A DNA stretch of 64,000 bases from Lachnospiraceae bacterium (GTDB lineage Bacteria > Bacillota > Clostridia > Lachnospirales > Lachnospiraceae), in contig CAJTEM010000005.1 of the NCBI GenBank assembly GCA_910575255.1, forward strand, positions 118,525-182,524, read 5' to 3'. A program made the position numbers and the translations under genes. The notes beneath the pieces are model-generated. The model was not told the DNA's origin, did not search any database, and was given only the letters and a program-made list of their open reading frames with translations. Below are positions 16,576 through 24,751 of this stretch, one piece after another. Each line of letters begins with the position of its first letter. The stretch's first letter is position 1.

Positions 16576-17478
16576 TCAGGAATACTTTTTGCGTGAATAC
16601 TGATAGTAAAGCTTGGTGATCTCCTGCAGCATATCCGTGTGGGCAAAGTCCCGATGGTAGACAATGTTGATCTCGCGGGTCATACTGAGGTTCTCAATGG
16701 GAAGTCCGGCCATCTTGCCCTTGCGCAGCTCAGAGGCAAAGGTGCTTCGGGGAAGGATGGAGACGCCGAAGTTTCTGCGGACCAGGTCCTTGATGGTGGC
16801 GACATTGTCTACCTCTAATATGACATTGAATTCGTCCAATGTCTGGTTGTTGCTTTCCAGATGGGAGGCGAAGAGGTTGCGTGTGGCAGAATCCGGCAGG
16901 CGCAGTATCAGCTTTTGCCTCTTCAGCTCTTCCAGGGTAACGATGCTTTTTTGCGCCAGTGGGTGGTCTTTGGATACAGCCAGGATCAGGGAATCAGTAT
17001 CCAAAAGCACTTTATTGAAATTGGGATCGACAATTTTTCCCTCCACAATGGCGATATCCAGTTCATAGGTTTTTAGTTTATAATAAAGATTATTTATGGT
17101 ATCAGAAAGAATCGTTATCTTGCAGTTCTCGGCAAGGCTGCTGTATTTGGCAAGGACCTCCACAATGATATTGCTCTCTGAGGTGTGAGTGACGCCGACG
17201 GAGAGCCGGGTGAGGTTCTTTTTTTCGTCTTGCAGGGCCTGCTCGAGGTTCTGATACAGATTCTCGATTCTTCGGGCGTATTTGACGGCGATTTCTCCTT
17301 CAGGAGTCAGTTTTAGAGCGCCTTCTCCCCGGATGAACAGGCTGACCTTCAGATCGTGTTCGAGCTGGCGGATGTGCTGACTGACGGCAGGCTGGGTCAG
17401 CGAAAGAAGCTTGGCGGCTCTGGTAAAGTTCCTGGTTTCGTTGACCTTCAGCAAGGTCTCGAGTTTGGCATCCATCAT
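16576..17478 (-). CDS. LysR family transcriptional regulator
   Basis: 300-residue regulator. The N-terminal winged helix has TRAAKLLSLTQPAVSQHIRQLE (core LTQPAVSQHI) near residues 17-37, followed by a coiled linker and a type 2 periplasmic-binding-like effector domain from about residue 88. The effector domain shows IVEGKIVDPNF, the ligand-pocket SATRNLF and FGVSILPRS segments. AGGAGG lies seven bases before ATG 17478, favouring it over the upstream in-frame ATG at 17499. It is divergent from the CPA2 antiporter and upstream of the NMT1-like gene on the same strand. An inverted repeat at 17506-17529 between the divergent genes is its probable binding site. Confidence 0.92.
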   Translation of the reverse strand: MMDAKLETLLKVNETRNFTRAAKLLSLTQPAVSQHIRQLEHDLKVSLFIRGEGALKLTPEGEIAVKYARRIENLYQNLEQALQDEKKNLTRLSVGVTHTSESNIIVEVLAKYSSLAENCKITILSDTINNLYYKLKTYELDIAIVEGKIVDPNFNKVLLDTDSLILAVSKDHPLAQKSIVTLEELKRQKLILRLPDSATRNLFASHLESNNQTLDEFNVILEVDNVATIKDLVRRNFGVSILPRSTFASELRKGKMAGLPIENLSMTREINIVYHRDFAHTDMLQEITKLYYQYSRKKYS

Positions 17479-17505
17479 AGGGAATCCTCCTGATATCATG
17501 ATTTG

Positions 17506-17529
17506 TTATTAGGATACAAAAACTAATAA
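17506..17529. promoter_or_regulatory. Probable LysR-type operator
   Basis: Perfect 7-bp inverted repeat TTATTAG (17506-17512), N10, CTAATAA (17523-17529), directly upstream of the -35 of the antiporter gene and in the leader of the lysR gene. Symmetry and position fit a LysR box. Confidence 0.6.
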
Positions 17530-17530
17530 T

Positions 17531-17558
17531 TTGTATTTATGGAAATTGCTGCTATAAT
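17531..17558 (+). promoter_or_regulatory. Promoter of the CPA2 antiporter gene
   Basis: TTGTAT (17531-17536), 16-nt spacer, TATAAT (17553-17558). The -10 belongs to the palindrome GCTATAATTATAGC (17551-17564), which also supplies a -10 to the opposite strand. Confidence 0.65.
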
Positions 17559-17585
17559 TATAGCACCGCCAAGAAGACGGTACAA
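17557..17585 (-). promoter_or_regulatory. Promoter of the lysR gene, overlapping the antiporter promoter
   Basis: On the minus strand TTGTAC (17585-17580), 17-nt spacer, TATAAT (17562-17557). The two promoters overlap almost completely, so polymerase should bind one or the other. Confidence 0.55.
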
Positions 17586-17615
17586 GAAAAAAGGATGCAG
17601 CAGGGGGGAATAAAA

Positions 17616-18902
17616 ATGCAGTTTTTTTATGGAAACATGGATGAATCGACAATCGTGCTTTGCTCGCTGGCAATAATTCTGTTTGCCGGCTTTTTAGTGA
17701 CCAGGCTGACAAAGTATCTGCGTCTGCCGAATGTCAGTGGTTATATTATCGCAGGTGTGCTGATTGGCCCGGGCTGCCTGCGTCTGATTCCGGAGGACAT
17801 TTTATCCCATATGGGATTTATGAGTGATATCGCGCTGGCTTTCATTGCCTTCGGCGTCGGGAAGTTCTTTAAAAAGGAGGTTATCCAGGAGGCAGGGCCT
17901 CGGATTATCCTGATTACGGTTCTGGAAGCTGTGGCAGCAGGGGTGCTGGTGACATTTTCTATGAGGTTTTTGTTCCATGTGAATTGGAATTTTGCCTTGA
18001 TTCTCGGGGCGATTGCCACGGCCACGGCGCCGGCCAGCACCATGATGACGATCCACCAGTACCATGCTCGGGGAGAGTATGTGACTACATTGCTGCAGGT
18101 GGTGGCATTGGATGATGTGGTGTGTCTTTTGATCTACAGCGTAGTGGTTGCCGTGGTCAATGCCGGAACGGACGGACATATCACACTGTCTGATATTTTT
18201 GTTCCTATTATGGGAAATGCGGCCGGGATGGTTCTGGGGGCTGCCTGTGCGTTCTTTTTGTCGCGGCTTCTGACTCCGGCAAGGAGCAAGGATAACCGGC
18301 TGATTCTGACCATTGCAATGCTGCTGGCGCTTTCTGGCATTGGGGCGATCTTTGGCCTCTCCCCGCTGCTTTCCTGCATGGTATTCGGCGCTGTCTATAT
18401 GAACCTGAAGGATGACCGGAAGCTGTTTAAACAGATCAATCATTTCACACCGCCGATTATGAGCATGTTTTTTATCATATCCGGCATGAACCTGGATCTG
18501 GGAGCAATAAAAACTGCGGGGGTGATCGGAGCGAGCTACTTTCTAATACGAATTGTGGGGAAATATTCCGGCGCATATCTCGGATGTGTTCTGACCGGTA
18601 TGCCGGCCAATATCCGGAATTATCTGGGGCTGGCGCTGATCCCGCAGGCAGGGGTTGCCATCGGGCTGGCATTTCTGGGTAAGCGTCTGCTGCCGGCAGA
18701 GATCGGGGATATGCTTCTGACCATTATACTGTCATCATCGGTATTGTATGAGCTGGTGGGTCCGGCCTGCGCGAAGGCTTCGTTTTTCCTGTCAGGCTCT
18801 GTCAAGCCGGCGATAGCAAAGTCCGTGGAGGAATGTCAGGAGAAAGGGAAAAGAAAAAAAACAGGAAAGAGAGGCAAAACCATGAAAGTGGGGCAGGCGT
18901 GA
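17616..18902 (+). CDS. Cation:proton antiporter, CPA2 family (Kef/NapA-like)
   Basis: 428-residue membrane antiporter with about 12 hydrophobic helices. LRLPNVSGYIIAGVLIGP (near residue 33), the conserved first-helix block, and QVVALDDVVCLLIYSVVVA near 157, with the adjacent acidic pair of the ion-binding site, identify CPA2 proteins. There is no RCK/TrkA-N domain; the C-terminus is a short Lys-rich tail (about 405-428). Expected to exchange Na+ or K+ for H+. ATG 17616 is preferred to the upstream 17595 because GGGGGG lies just before it. It is divergent from lysR, and the terminator hairpin at 18891 overlaps its stop codon. Confidence 0.85.
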   Translation: MQFFYGNMDESTIVLCSLAIILFAGFLVTRLTKYLRLPNVSGYIIAGVLIGPGCLRLIPEDILSHMGFMSDIALAFIAFGVGKFFKKEVIQEAGPRIILITVLEAVAAGVLVTFSMRFLFHVNWNFALILGAIATATAPASTMMTIHQYHARGEYVTTLLQVVALDDVVCLLIYSVVVAVVNAGTDGHITLSDIFVPIMGNAAGMVLGAACAFFLSRLLTPARSKDNRLILTIAMLLALSGIGAIFGLSPLLSCMVFGAVYMNLKDDRKLFKQINHFTPPIMSMFFIISGMNLDLGAIKTAGVIGASYFLIRIVGKYSGAYLGCVLTGMPANIRNYLGLALIPQAGVAIGLAFLGKRLLPAEIGDMLLTIILSSSVLYELVGPACAKASFFLSGSVKPAIAKSVEECQEKGKRKKTGKRGKTMKVGQA

Positions 18903-18917
18903 ATCGTCTGCCTTTTT
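18891..18917 (+). terminator. Intrinsic terminator overlapping the antiporter stop codon
   Basis: GGCAGGCG (18892-18899) pairs with CGTCTGCC (18905-18912), eight pairs with one G-U, then TTTTTCTT. The last codons form the 5-prime half of the hairpin. Confidence 0.7.
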
Positions 18918-19221
18918 CTTGTATCACAGGAAAGTGCGTCCCGCACTACGCGCAAAGGAAGATGGCTGCTGTCGCAGCCGCGCTTCGGTGCGAGAGTCCG
19001 GCTCGTCGGACTTTCTATTAGAGAATTAAAACAGCAGAGCAAAATAAAAACAACCAGTATCTGCGAAAACGATCAACAAAAATTAGTCATTTAGTCGATT
19101 GATTTTTCGGGAGGAATGGAGTAAATTAGGTTACTGAAATTTGTGGTGTCCCCTTGTCCGCTGAGGGTACTTCCGGGTGAGAGAAATCACAGGTTATGAA
19201 ATGAATAAGTGAGGGATTAGA
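18918..19221 (+). other. Structured intergenic region and leader of the second MATE gene
   Basis: Two perfect small hairpins occur at 18964-18979 (GGCTGC/GCAGCC) and 18995-19012 (AGTCCG/CGGACT). A candidate promoter is TTGATT (19099-19104), 17 nt, TAAATT (19122-19127), preceded by a direct repeat of TTAGTC (19083 and 19091), which could be a regulator site. The transcribed leader (about 19134-19221) contains CCCCT/AGGG and GTGA/TCAC pairings. No known riboswitch class was recognised. Confidence 0.4.
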
Positions 19222-20649
19222 ATGGCAAATACTTCGATAAAGGATATGACATCGGGTTCTCCGGCAAGGCTCATTTTCGGTTTTTTTGTGCCCATGGTTT
19301 TCGGGCTATTGTTTCAGCAGCTTTATAATATGGTGGATACTATTATTGTGGGAAATTACTTAGGGGTCCGTGCCCTGGCATCTGTGGGATCTACCGGTTC
19401 CGTTAATTTTATGATTATCGGGTTCTGTATGGGAGTGTGCAACGGCTTTGCCATTCCCGTGGCGCAGAAGTTCGGGGAAAAGAATTTCACACAGCTGCGC
19501 AGGTTCGCTGCCAACGGAGCCTGGCTGGCGATGATATTTGCAGGAGTGATGACAACTGTGGTATGTCTGCTGTGCCGACGGATCCTGATGTGGATGAATA
19601 CCCCGGCAGATATTATTGACGGTGCTTACGCTTACATTTTTGTGATTTTTCTGGGGATTCCTGCGACTTATCTGTATAATATGGTATCCGGGATTATCCG
19701 GTCTTTGGGGGACAGCCGTACGCCTCTATATTTTCTGGTCATGTCTTCGCTGCTGAATGTGGCGCTGGATCTGTTCACGATTGTGGTGCTTGGAATGGGA
19801 GTAGCCGGAGCCGCCTGGGCGACTGTAATTTCTCAGGCTGTTTCTGGCATTGCCTGTCTGATATTCATGGCAAAGCGGTATGAAGTGTTGCGGATGACAA
19901 AAGAGGAGGCTGCTCCGAATGGGAATATCATGAAGATTCTGTGCGGGATCGGGATTCCTATGGGATTGCAGTATTCGATCACTGCGATCGGGAGTATGGT
20001 GCTGCAGGTGGCGGTCAATGGACTGGGCTCGATGTCTGTGGCAGCAATGACGGCAGCGACAAAGATCAGTATGTTTTTCTGTTGCCCGTTTGATGCTCTG
20101 GGTTCTACCATGGCAACCTATGGCGGACAGAATATCGGAGCCCGCCGGCTGGAACGGTTGGGTGAGGGCATGAAGGCAGCTGTCTTCATGGGAACGGCAT
20201 ATGCGCTGCTGGCGTTGGTTATACTGAGCCGGTTCGGTGATTCGATTGCACTGCTGTTTCTGGATGCGGATCAGACAGAGATCCTGGGACAGGTGAAGCA
20301 GTATCTATTGACAAATGCAGTGTTTTACATTCCGTTGGTGCTGGTTAATGTGGTTCGGTTCATGATTCAGGGAATGGGGTATTCCAAGAGGGCGGTGCTG
20401 GCAGGAGTGTGTGAGATGGCGGCCCGGGCCGGGGTTGGATTCCTGCTGGTTCCCTATTTTGGCTATACGGCAGTCTGTTTTGCCAGTCCCTTTGCGTGGA
20501 TCGCGGCGGATCTGTTTTTAGTGCCTTCTTATCTTCTGATTATCCGGCGGCTCTGGAAGGAGCAGGGGATAGAAGCGCTGACAAAGGAAAGAAGGAATGC
20601 GGGGGAAATAATCATTAACCGGTGGAAGGGATTCCGGTATGGACATTAA
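19222..20649 (+). CDS. MATE family efflux transporter
   Basis: 475-residue membrane antiporter, about 12 helices, from a different MATE branch than the gene at 975. GLLFQQLYNMVDTIIVGNYLG near residues 28-48 (core FQQLYNMVDT) and GFCMGVCNGFAIPVAQKFG near 69 are the first-half signatures. AAMTAATKISMFFCCPFDALGS near 275 is the second-half equivalent. FQQLYNMVDT is characteristic of the clostridial DinF-like/YeeO-like MATE group. Substrate unknown. The start ATG follows GTGAGGGATTAG, a modest ribosome site. The leader is long and structured, which hints at regulation in cis. Confidence 0.9.
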   Translation: MANTSIKDMTSGSPARLIFGFFVPMVFGLLFQQLYNMVDTIIVGNYLGVRALASVGSTGSVNFMIIGFCMGVCNGFAIPVAQKFGEKNFTQLRRFAANGAWLAMIFAGVMTTVVCLLCRRILMWMNTPADIIDGAYAYIFVIFLGIPATYLYNMVSGIIRSLGDSRTPLYFLVMSSLLNVALDLFTIVVLGMGVAGAAWATVISQAVSGIACLIFMAKRYEVLRMTKEEAAPNGNIMKILCGIGIPMGLQYSITAIGSMVLQVAVNGLGSMSVAAMTAATKISMFFCCPFDALGSTMATYGGQNIGARRLERLGEGMKAAVFMGTAYALLALVILSRFGDSIALLFLDADQTEILGQVKQYLLTNAVFYIPLVLVNVVRFMIQGMGYSKRAVLAGVCEMAARAGVGFLLVPYFGYTAVCFASPFAWIAADLFLVPSYLLIIRRLWKEQGIEALTKERRNAGEIIINRWKGFRYGH

Positions 20650-20729
20650 GGCGGCCTTCCGTTTGCCAGGACAAGAAATGGGTATAATAGGAGTAGAGAA
20701 AAAATCCATGGAGGACGGAAGGAATATAG

Positions 20730-21359
20730 ATGATGAAGAGGTTACCCAGACATATAGGCATTATTCCCGACGGCAACCGCCGGTGGGCGCTTGAGAAGGG
20801 GATGGCAAAGGAAGAGGGATATGGGCATGGGATTTCTCCGGGGATGGAACTTTACCACATATGCCGGGATTTGGGAGTGCAGGAACTTACCTTCTATGGC
20901 TTTACTGTGGACAATACCAAACGTCCGTCCGTACAGCGGATTGCCTTTTCCGATGCCTGTGTCAGGGCGGTTGACTTTTTGTCAGGGGAAGATGCAGAGT
21001 TGTTGGTTTTGGGAAACACAAATTCCGCCATGTTTCCGAAGGAATTGCTCCCCTACACAACCAGACACTGTTTTGGGAAGGGCGGAATCAAGATCAATTT
21101 TTTGGTTAACTACAGTTACGAATGGGATCTGGGCTTCCGTAAAGGGAGCATTGGACCGGCTATGGGTTCGGCAGAGGTATCAAGGGTTGATTTGGTGATC
21201 CGGTGGGGCGGGCGGAGGAGGCTGTCCGGCTTCCTTCCGGTGCAGTCGGTATATGCGGATATCTATGTGGTCGATGATTACTGGCCGGATTTTACCCCCC
21301 GGCATGTTTATGATGCTATCGCCTGGTATGGAGAGCAGGATATTACTTTGGGGGGATGA
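20730..21359 (+). CDS. Short undecaprenyl diphosphate synthase-like cis-prenyltransferase
   Basis: 209 residues against about 240-250 for UppS. The catalytic loop is kept (HIGIIPDGNRRWALEKG, residues 8-24, with the Mg-binding Asp), as is the C-terminal RVDLVIRWGGRRRLSGFLPVQS (core IRWGGRRRLSGFLP) and WPDFTPRHVYDAI. The usual FSxENxxRP helix reads FTVDNTKRPSVQRIAFSD, and NYGGRxEI reads NYSYEWDLG, so residues that contact the diphosphate and close the chain-length tunnel are altered. It may make a short cis-prenyl product or be an accessory paralogue. GGAAGG precedes tandem ATGs at 20730/20733. It stands alone between the MATE gene and the amino acid transporter promoter. Confidence 0.75.
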   Translation: MMKRLPRHIGIIPDGNRRWALEKGMAKEEGYGHGISPGMELYHICRDLGVQELTFYGFTVDNTKRPSVQRIAFSDACVRAVDFLSGEDAELLVLGNTNSAMFPKELLPYTTRHCFGKGGIKINFLVNYSYEWDLGFRKGSIGPAMGSAEVSRVDLVIRWGGRRRLSGFLPVQSVYADIYVVDDYWPDFTPRHVYDAIAWYGEQDITLGG

Positions 21360-21390
21360 TCTTTTCTGGGCAAATTGCTTTTGTTTGCAA

Positions 21391-21419
21391 TTGACAAACA
21401 GCAGCATCCATAGTAAAAT
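21391..21419 (+). promoter_or_regulatory. Promoter of the amino acid ABC operon
   Basis: TTGACA (21391-21396), exact 17-nt spacer, TAAAAT (21414-21419). Transcription would start near 21426, just before the hairpin at 21431-21463. Confidence 0.75.
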
Positions 21420-21430
21420 GAGGCAGAGCA

Positions 21431-21463
21431 AAGAAGCCTGAAATCTTGATGGGGCTTCTTTTT
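21431..21463 (+). terminator. Terminator-like hairpin in the ABC operon leader
   Basis: AAGAAGCC (21431-21438) and GGCTTCTT (21453-21460) form a perfect 8-bp stem with a 14-nt loop followed by T residues. It lies only about 5 nt after the predicted transcription start and 54 nt before the gene, so it may attenuate the operon. Confidence 0.6.
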
Positions 21464-21516
21464 GTGATATCACCTTCACAAGAAAGCTTTTATTTTAACA
21501 AAAGGAGAGGAAAATT

Positions 21517-22452
21517 ATGAAAAAGACAGCAAGACAGTTGGCAGCATTGGCGATGGCGGCAGTGACCCTGCTTTCTTTAAGCGCCTGCGGGGGCGGCAGT
21601 GCCCCGGAGACGAAGGCGGCAGCAGGCAATGAGGCGGCAGGGAGCGAGGCAGCGAAGGAAGAGGCGAAGGCAGAGTCCGGCGATACGGAGGAATCCGGGG
21701 AGAAGAAGGTGCTTCGGGTAGCCATGGAGTGTGCCTATGCACCCTATAACTGGAGCCAGCCGGATGATTCCAACGGGGCGGTTCCCATCGCAGACAGCAA
21801 TGAGTTTGCTTATGGATATGATGTGATGATGGCAAAGAAGATCTGTGAGGAGCTGGACTATGATCTGCAGATTGTCCGTCTGGACTGGGATTCTCTGATC
21901 CCGGCGCTGCAGAGCGGACAGGCGGATTGTGTGATTGCCGGCCAGTCGATTACCGCCGAGCGTCTGCAGGCAGTAGATTTCAGTGAGCCCTACTATTATG
22001 CTTCGATTGTTACCTTGGTGAAGAAAGGCAGTAAATATGAGAATGCCAAGAGCGTGGCAGATCTGGCCGGGGCCACCTGCACCTCCCAGCAGAGCACGAT
22101 CTGGTATCAGAATTGTCTGCCGCAGATTGAGGACGCCAATATTCTGGCAGCTACGGCGAGCGCACCGGACATGCTGATGTCTTTAAACGCAGATAAATGC
22201 GATCTGGTGGTTACGGATCAGCCGACCGGCAAGGGTGCCCTGGTTGCTTATCCGGATTTTGTAATGCTGGAGTTCGGCGGCGGTGAGGATGATTTCCAGG
22301 TGACAGAAGAGGACATCAATATCGGCATTTCTATCAAAAAGGGTAATACCGAGTTAAAGACAGCCATTGACAGCGTTCTTGGCAAGATGACGAAGGATGA
22401 TTTTTCCGATATGATGGATGAGGCGATCTCAGTTCAGCCTCTGGCGAATTAA
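21517..22452 (+). CDS. Polar amino acid ABC transporter, substrate-binding lipoprotein
   Basis: 311 residues. Lipoprotein signal: basic start (MKKTARQ), hydrophobic core, lipobox LSAC with Cys at residue 24, then an Ala/Glu-rich linker (about 28-60). The binding domain is family 3 (PBPb): LRVAMECAYAPYNW near 67, FAYGYDVMMAKKICEEL near 92, LDWDSLIPALQSGQADCVIAG near 122 and FSEPYYYASIVTLVKK near 151. It captures an amino acid outside the membrane and delivers it to the adjacent permease and ATPase; ligand identity is not clear, and polar or basic amino acids or opines are typical. First gene of a three-gene operon; AAAGGAGAGG precedes the ATG. Confidence 0.9.
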   Translation: MKKTARQLAALAMAAVTLLSLSACGGGSAPETKAAAGNEAAGSEAAKEEAKAESGDTEESGEKKVLRVAMECAYAPYNWSQPDDSNGAVPIADSNEFAYGYDVMMAKKICEELDYDLQIVRLDWDSLIPALQSGQADCVIAGQSITAERLQAVDFSEPYYYASIVTLVKKGSKYENAKSVADLAGATCTSQQSTIWYQNCLPQIEDANILAATASAPDMLMSLNADKCDLVVTDQPTGKGALVAYPDFVMLEFGGGEDDFQVTEEDINIGISIKKGNTELKTAIDSVLGKMTKDDFSDMMDEAISVQPLAN

Positions 22453-22502
22453 GACACATTCAGGAATATGCCGGGATACCCGGCTGCTAAGGAGAAAGGA
22501 AT

Positions 22503-23294
22503 ATGCCAACAGATTTTCTTGGCCGCGTGATGGCGGTGTTTGAACGCTATGGAATGTCGATGCTGCAAGGTGCAGGGGTGAGTCTGCAGATTGCGCTGGT
22601 GGGGACCTTGATTGGATGTATCATTGGCTTTGCCGTGGGGATCGTGCAGACGATTCCCACACAGCAGAAGGATAACCCGGTGAAAAAAGGCGGGTTATGG
22701 CTGGTAAAGCTGATCTTGAATGCCTATGTGGAATTTTTCCGGGGCACGCCTATGATGGCTCAGGCGATGTTTATTTATTATGGTCTGTTTCCGCTGATGG
22801 GCTTTAATCCCTCCATGCGGCAGTCGGCATATTTTATCCTGTCCATCAATACAGGGGCTTACATGGCGGAGACGGTCCGGGGCGGGATTCTTTCGATTGA
22901 TTCTGGTCAGACAGAGGGCGCCAAGGCCATCGGCATGACCCATGTGCAGCTGATGCTGTATGTGATTCTGCCGCAGGCGCTGCGCAATATCATGCCCCAG
23001 ATCGGTAATAATCTGATCATCAATATCAAGGACAGTTGTGTACTTTCCGTGATTGGTGTGGCGGAGCTGCTGTATAAGACAAAAGCAGCGGCCGGAGCGC
23101 TTTACATGAATTTTGAGACCTATACCATTACCATGATCGTGTACTTTGTCATGACCTTTACCTGTTCCCGGATCCTGCGCTGGATGGAGAACCGGATGGA
23201 TGGTTCGGATAATTATGACTTAGCGACAACAGACACCCTGGCGCATACCAGCGGGATGTACAAGTACCCGGATGAGAAGAAGGAGGGGAAATGA
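22503..23294 (+). CDS. Amino acid ABC transporter permease (HisM/GlnP family)
   Basis: 263-residue inner membrane subunit with about five helices. [22 protein letters not shown] near residue 17 is the usual N-terminal signature, [21 protein letters not shown] near 75 is the conserved periplasmic loop, and the EAA coupling motif is [24 protein letters not shown] (core EGAKAIGM and ILPQALRN) near 138-162. A C-terminal cytosolic tail of about 35 residues follows the last helix. GGAGAAAGG precedes ATG 22503, and its stop overlaps the ATPase start (ATGA), as expected for translational coupling. Confidence 0.92.
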   Translation: MPTDFLGRVMAVFERYGMSMLQGAGVSLQIALVGTLIGCIIGFAVGIVQTIPTQQKDNPVKKGGLWLVKLILNAYVEFFRGTPMMAQAMFIYYGLFPLMGFNPSMRQSAYFILSINTGAYMAETVRGGILSIDSGQTEGAKAIGMTHVQLMLYVILPQALRNIMPQIGNNLIINIKDSCVLSVIGVAELLYKTKAAAGALYMNFETYTITMIVYFVMTFTCSRILRWMENRMDGSDNYDLATTDTLAHTSGMYKYPDEKKEGK

Positions 23295-24040
23295 TGGCTG
23301 AGAACGGACATGTGTTGGAGGTGCGCCACTTAAGCAAGGCCTTCGGGAAACATGTGGTGCTGCGGGACATTGATTTCCAGGTGGACACCGGGGATGTGAC
23401 CTGTATCATCGGCGCTTCCGGATCCGGGAAATCCACGCTTTTGCGGTGTATCAATATGTTGGAAACGCCGACGACAGGGGAGATTTTGTACCATGAGAAG
23501 GATATCACGGATCATGGGGTCAATGTGCCGGCCTACCGTTCCCGGGTGGGAATGGTATTCCAGAGCTTTAATCTTTTCAACAACATGACCGTGCTGGAGA
23601 ACTGTATGGTCGGTCAGACGAAGGTTCTGAAAAAGGGCAGGGACGAAGCAAAAAAGAATGCCATGCGCTATCTGGAAAAGGTTGGCATGGCGCCCTACAT
23701 CAATGCCAAGCCGCGGCAGATCTCCGGCGGGCAGAAGCAGCGGGTGGCGATTGCCCGTGCCCTGGCCATGGAGCCGGAGGTCCTGCTGTTTGACGAGCCG
23801 ACCTCAGCCCTGGATCCGCAGATGGTAGGAGAAGTGCTGGCGGTTATGCGGACACTTGCCAGGGAGGGGATTACGATGATCATCGTGACCCACGAGATGG
23901 CATTTGCCCGGGACGTATCCAGCCATGTGGTGTTCATGGCGGACGGGGTGATTGAGGAAGAGGGAAGTCCGGAGGAGATCTTCGGAAGCCCGAAAAAGGC
24001 GAAGACACAGGAGTTTTTGAGCCGGTTTATTCAGGGATAG
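23291..24040 (+). CDS. Amino acid ABC transporter ATP-binding protein (GlnQ/HisP family)
   Basis: 249-residue ATPase. Walker A is [13 protein letters not shown] near residue 38, the Q-loop is [19 protein letters not shown] near 83, the signature is [17 protein letters not shown] near 142, Walker B is [14 protein letters not shown] near 162 and the switch His is in [13 protein letters not shown] near 199. [12 protein letters not shown] is typical of the polar amino acid subfamily. Two in-frame ATGs (23291 and 23294) follow AGGAGGGGAA; both are acceptable. A strong terminator follows at 24069-24098. Confidence 0.94.
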   Translation: MMAENGHVLEVRHLSKAFGKHVVLRDIDFQVDTGDVTCIIGASGSGKSTLLRCINMLETPTTGEILYHEKDITDHGVNVPAYRSRVGMVFQSFNLFNNMTVLENCMVGQTKVLKKGRDEAKKNAMRYLEKVGMAPYINAKPRQISGGQKQRVAIARALAMEPEVLLFDEPTSALDPQMVGEVLAVMRTLAREGITMIIVTHEMAFARDVSSHVVFMADGVIEEEGSPEEIFGSPKKAKTQEFLSRFIQG

Positions 24041-24068
24041 CAAAGTTTAGAAAAACGGAGAAGATGCA

Positions 24069-24098
24069 AAAAAGCTGCGGCAGGGTCCGCGGCTTTTT
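24069..24098 (+). terminator. Intrinsic terminator of the amino acid ABC operon
   Basis: AAAAAGCTGCGG (24069-24080) pairs with CCGCGGCTTTTT (24087-24098), 12 pairs with one G-U and a 6-nt loop, ending in T residues. The remaining bases to 24276 show no gene or structure I recognise. Confidence 0.82.
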
Positions 24099-24276
24099 GC
24101 GGCTGCGGATTTTTTGAATACGGCGGAGGCAGTAGGGAATGCTGTTGCGATGAATATGAAAATGTCTGCAAGCTTCTGTTGGATGGCCTGGAAGAGAAAG
24201 GGGAAAAGATATTGCTGCTGGCGAAGAGCACCAACAGGGAACCACGCAGAGTCAGAATGTTTGTGAAAAATAAATA

Positions 24277-24305
24277 TTGCAATCAAAAATCGAGTATGCT
24301 AATAT
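24277..24305 (+). promoter_or_regulatory. Promoter of the T-box/aspS-gatCAB operon
   Basis: TTGCAA (24277-24282), 17-nt spacer, TAATAT (24300-24305); start expected near 24312. Confidence 0.6.
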
Positions 24306-24311
24306 AATACC

Positions 24312-24699
24312 AATTTAGTGCGGCAAAGCACGAAAAAGGCAGAGAAGGAGACTCTTGCCCAGGGGACTTCGACAGGAAGAGGGCGTCACCGACTGAGAGC
24401 GCCGTCAGGTTGGACCAGGCAGAAAGGGAACACTCCGGAGCCGGTATTTCGAAACGCCATATTGGGAATGGAAGAACTACAGAGGATTTTTGATATGGCG
24501 CAGGGCAGGTTGAGAGCTTTTTGCTTATGAGAGTTCTGTCCGAAGTAGGGATACCCGTCTGGCACTCGTTACGTGTCGAGAGTGGAGTATCGGTCTTTGC
24601 AGGGGATCGGTCTCAATGCGGGTGGTACCGCGGAGCATGTTCATATCAGAATGATGTCCCGTCCCGGAATATGTAACAGTATTCCGGGACGGTTTTTTT
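24312..24699 (+). ncRNA. T-box riboswitch controlling aspS-gatCAB, probable Asn (AAC) specifier
   Basis: The leader senses uncharged tRNA and antiterminates. The T-box core GGGTGGTACCGCGG is at 24620-24633. The terminator is a perfect 13-bp stem, CCGTCCCGGAATA (24659-24671) with TATTCCGGGACGG (24680-24692), followed by seven T. Stem I is closed by GGAG (about 24348-24351) with CTCC (about 24433-24436). In its 3-prime strand the sequence GGGAACACTCC places AAC (24429-24431), followed by the expected purine, at the specifier position. AAC is an asparagine codon, which fits an operon that makes Asn-tRNA(Asn) by the indirect route. The specifier assignment is by eye and less certain than the T-box call. 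Confidence 0.9.
24659..24699 (+). terminator. T-box regulated intrinsic terminator
   Basis: Perfect 13-bp GC-rich stem with an 8-nt loop and a seven-T tail. The T-box sequence just upstream would pair with its 5-prime half in the antiterminator form. Confidence 0.92.
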
Positions 24700-24751
24700 A
24701 TTACAGTGAAAGTATTTCTGCCAGAGAACCGGATCCGGAATCAGAATCCGC

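Noticed and set aside
19134..19221. TPP-like riboswitch, because of CTGAGGGTACTTCC before the MATE gene
   Set aside because: Only the CTGAG pentamer agrees; the rest of the TPP core and its stems are missing.
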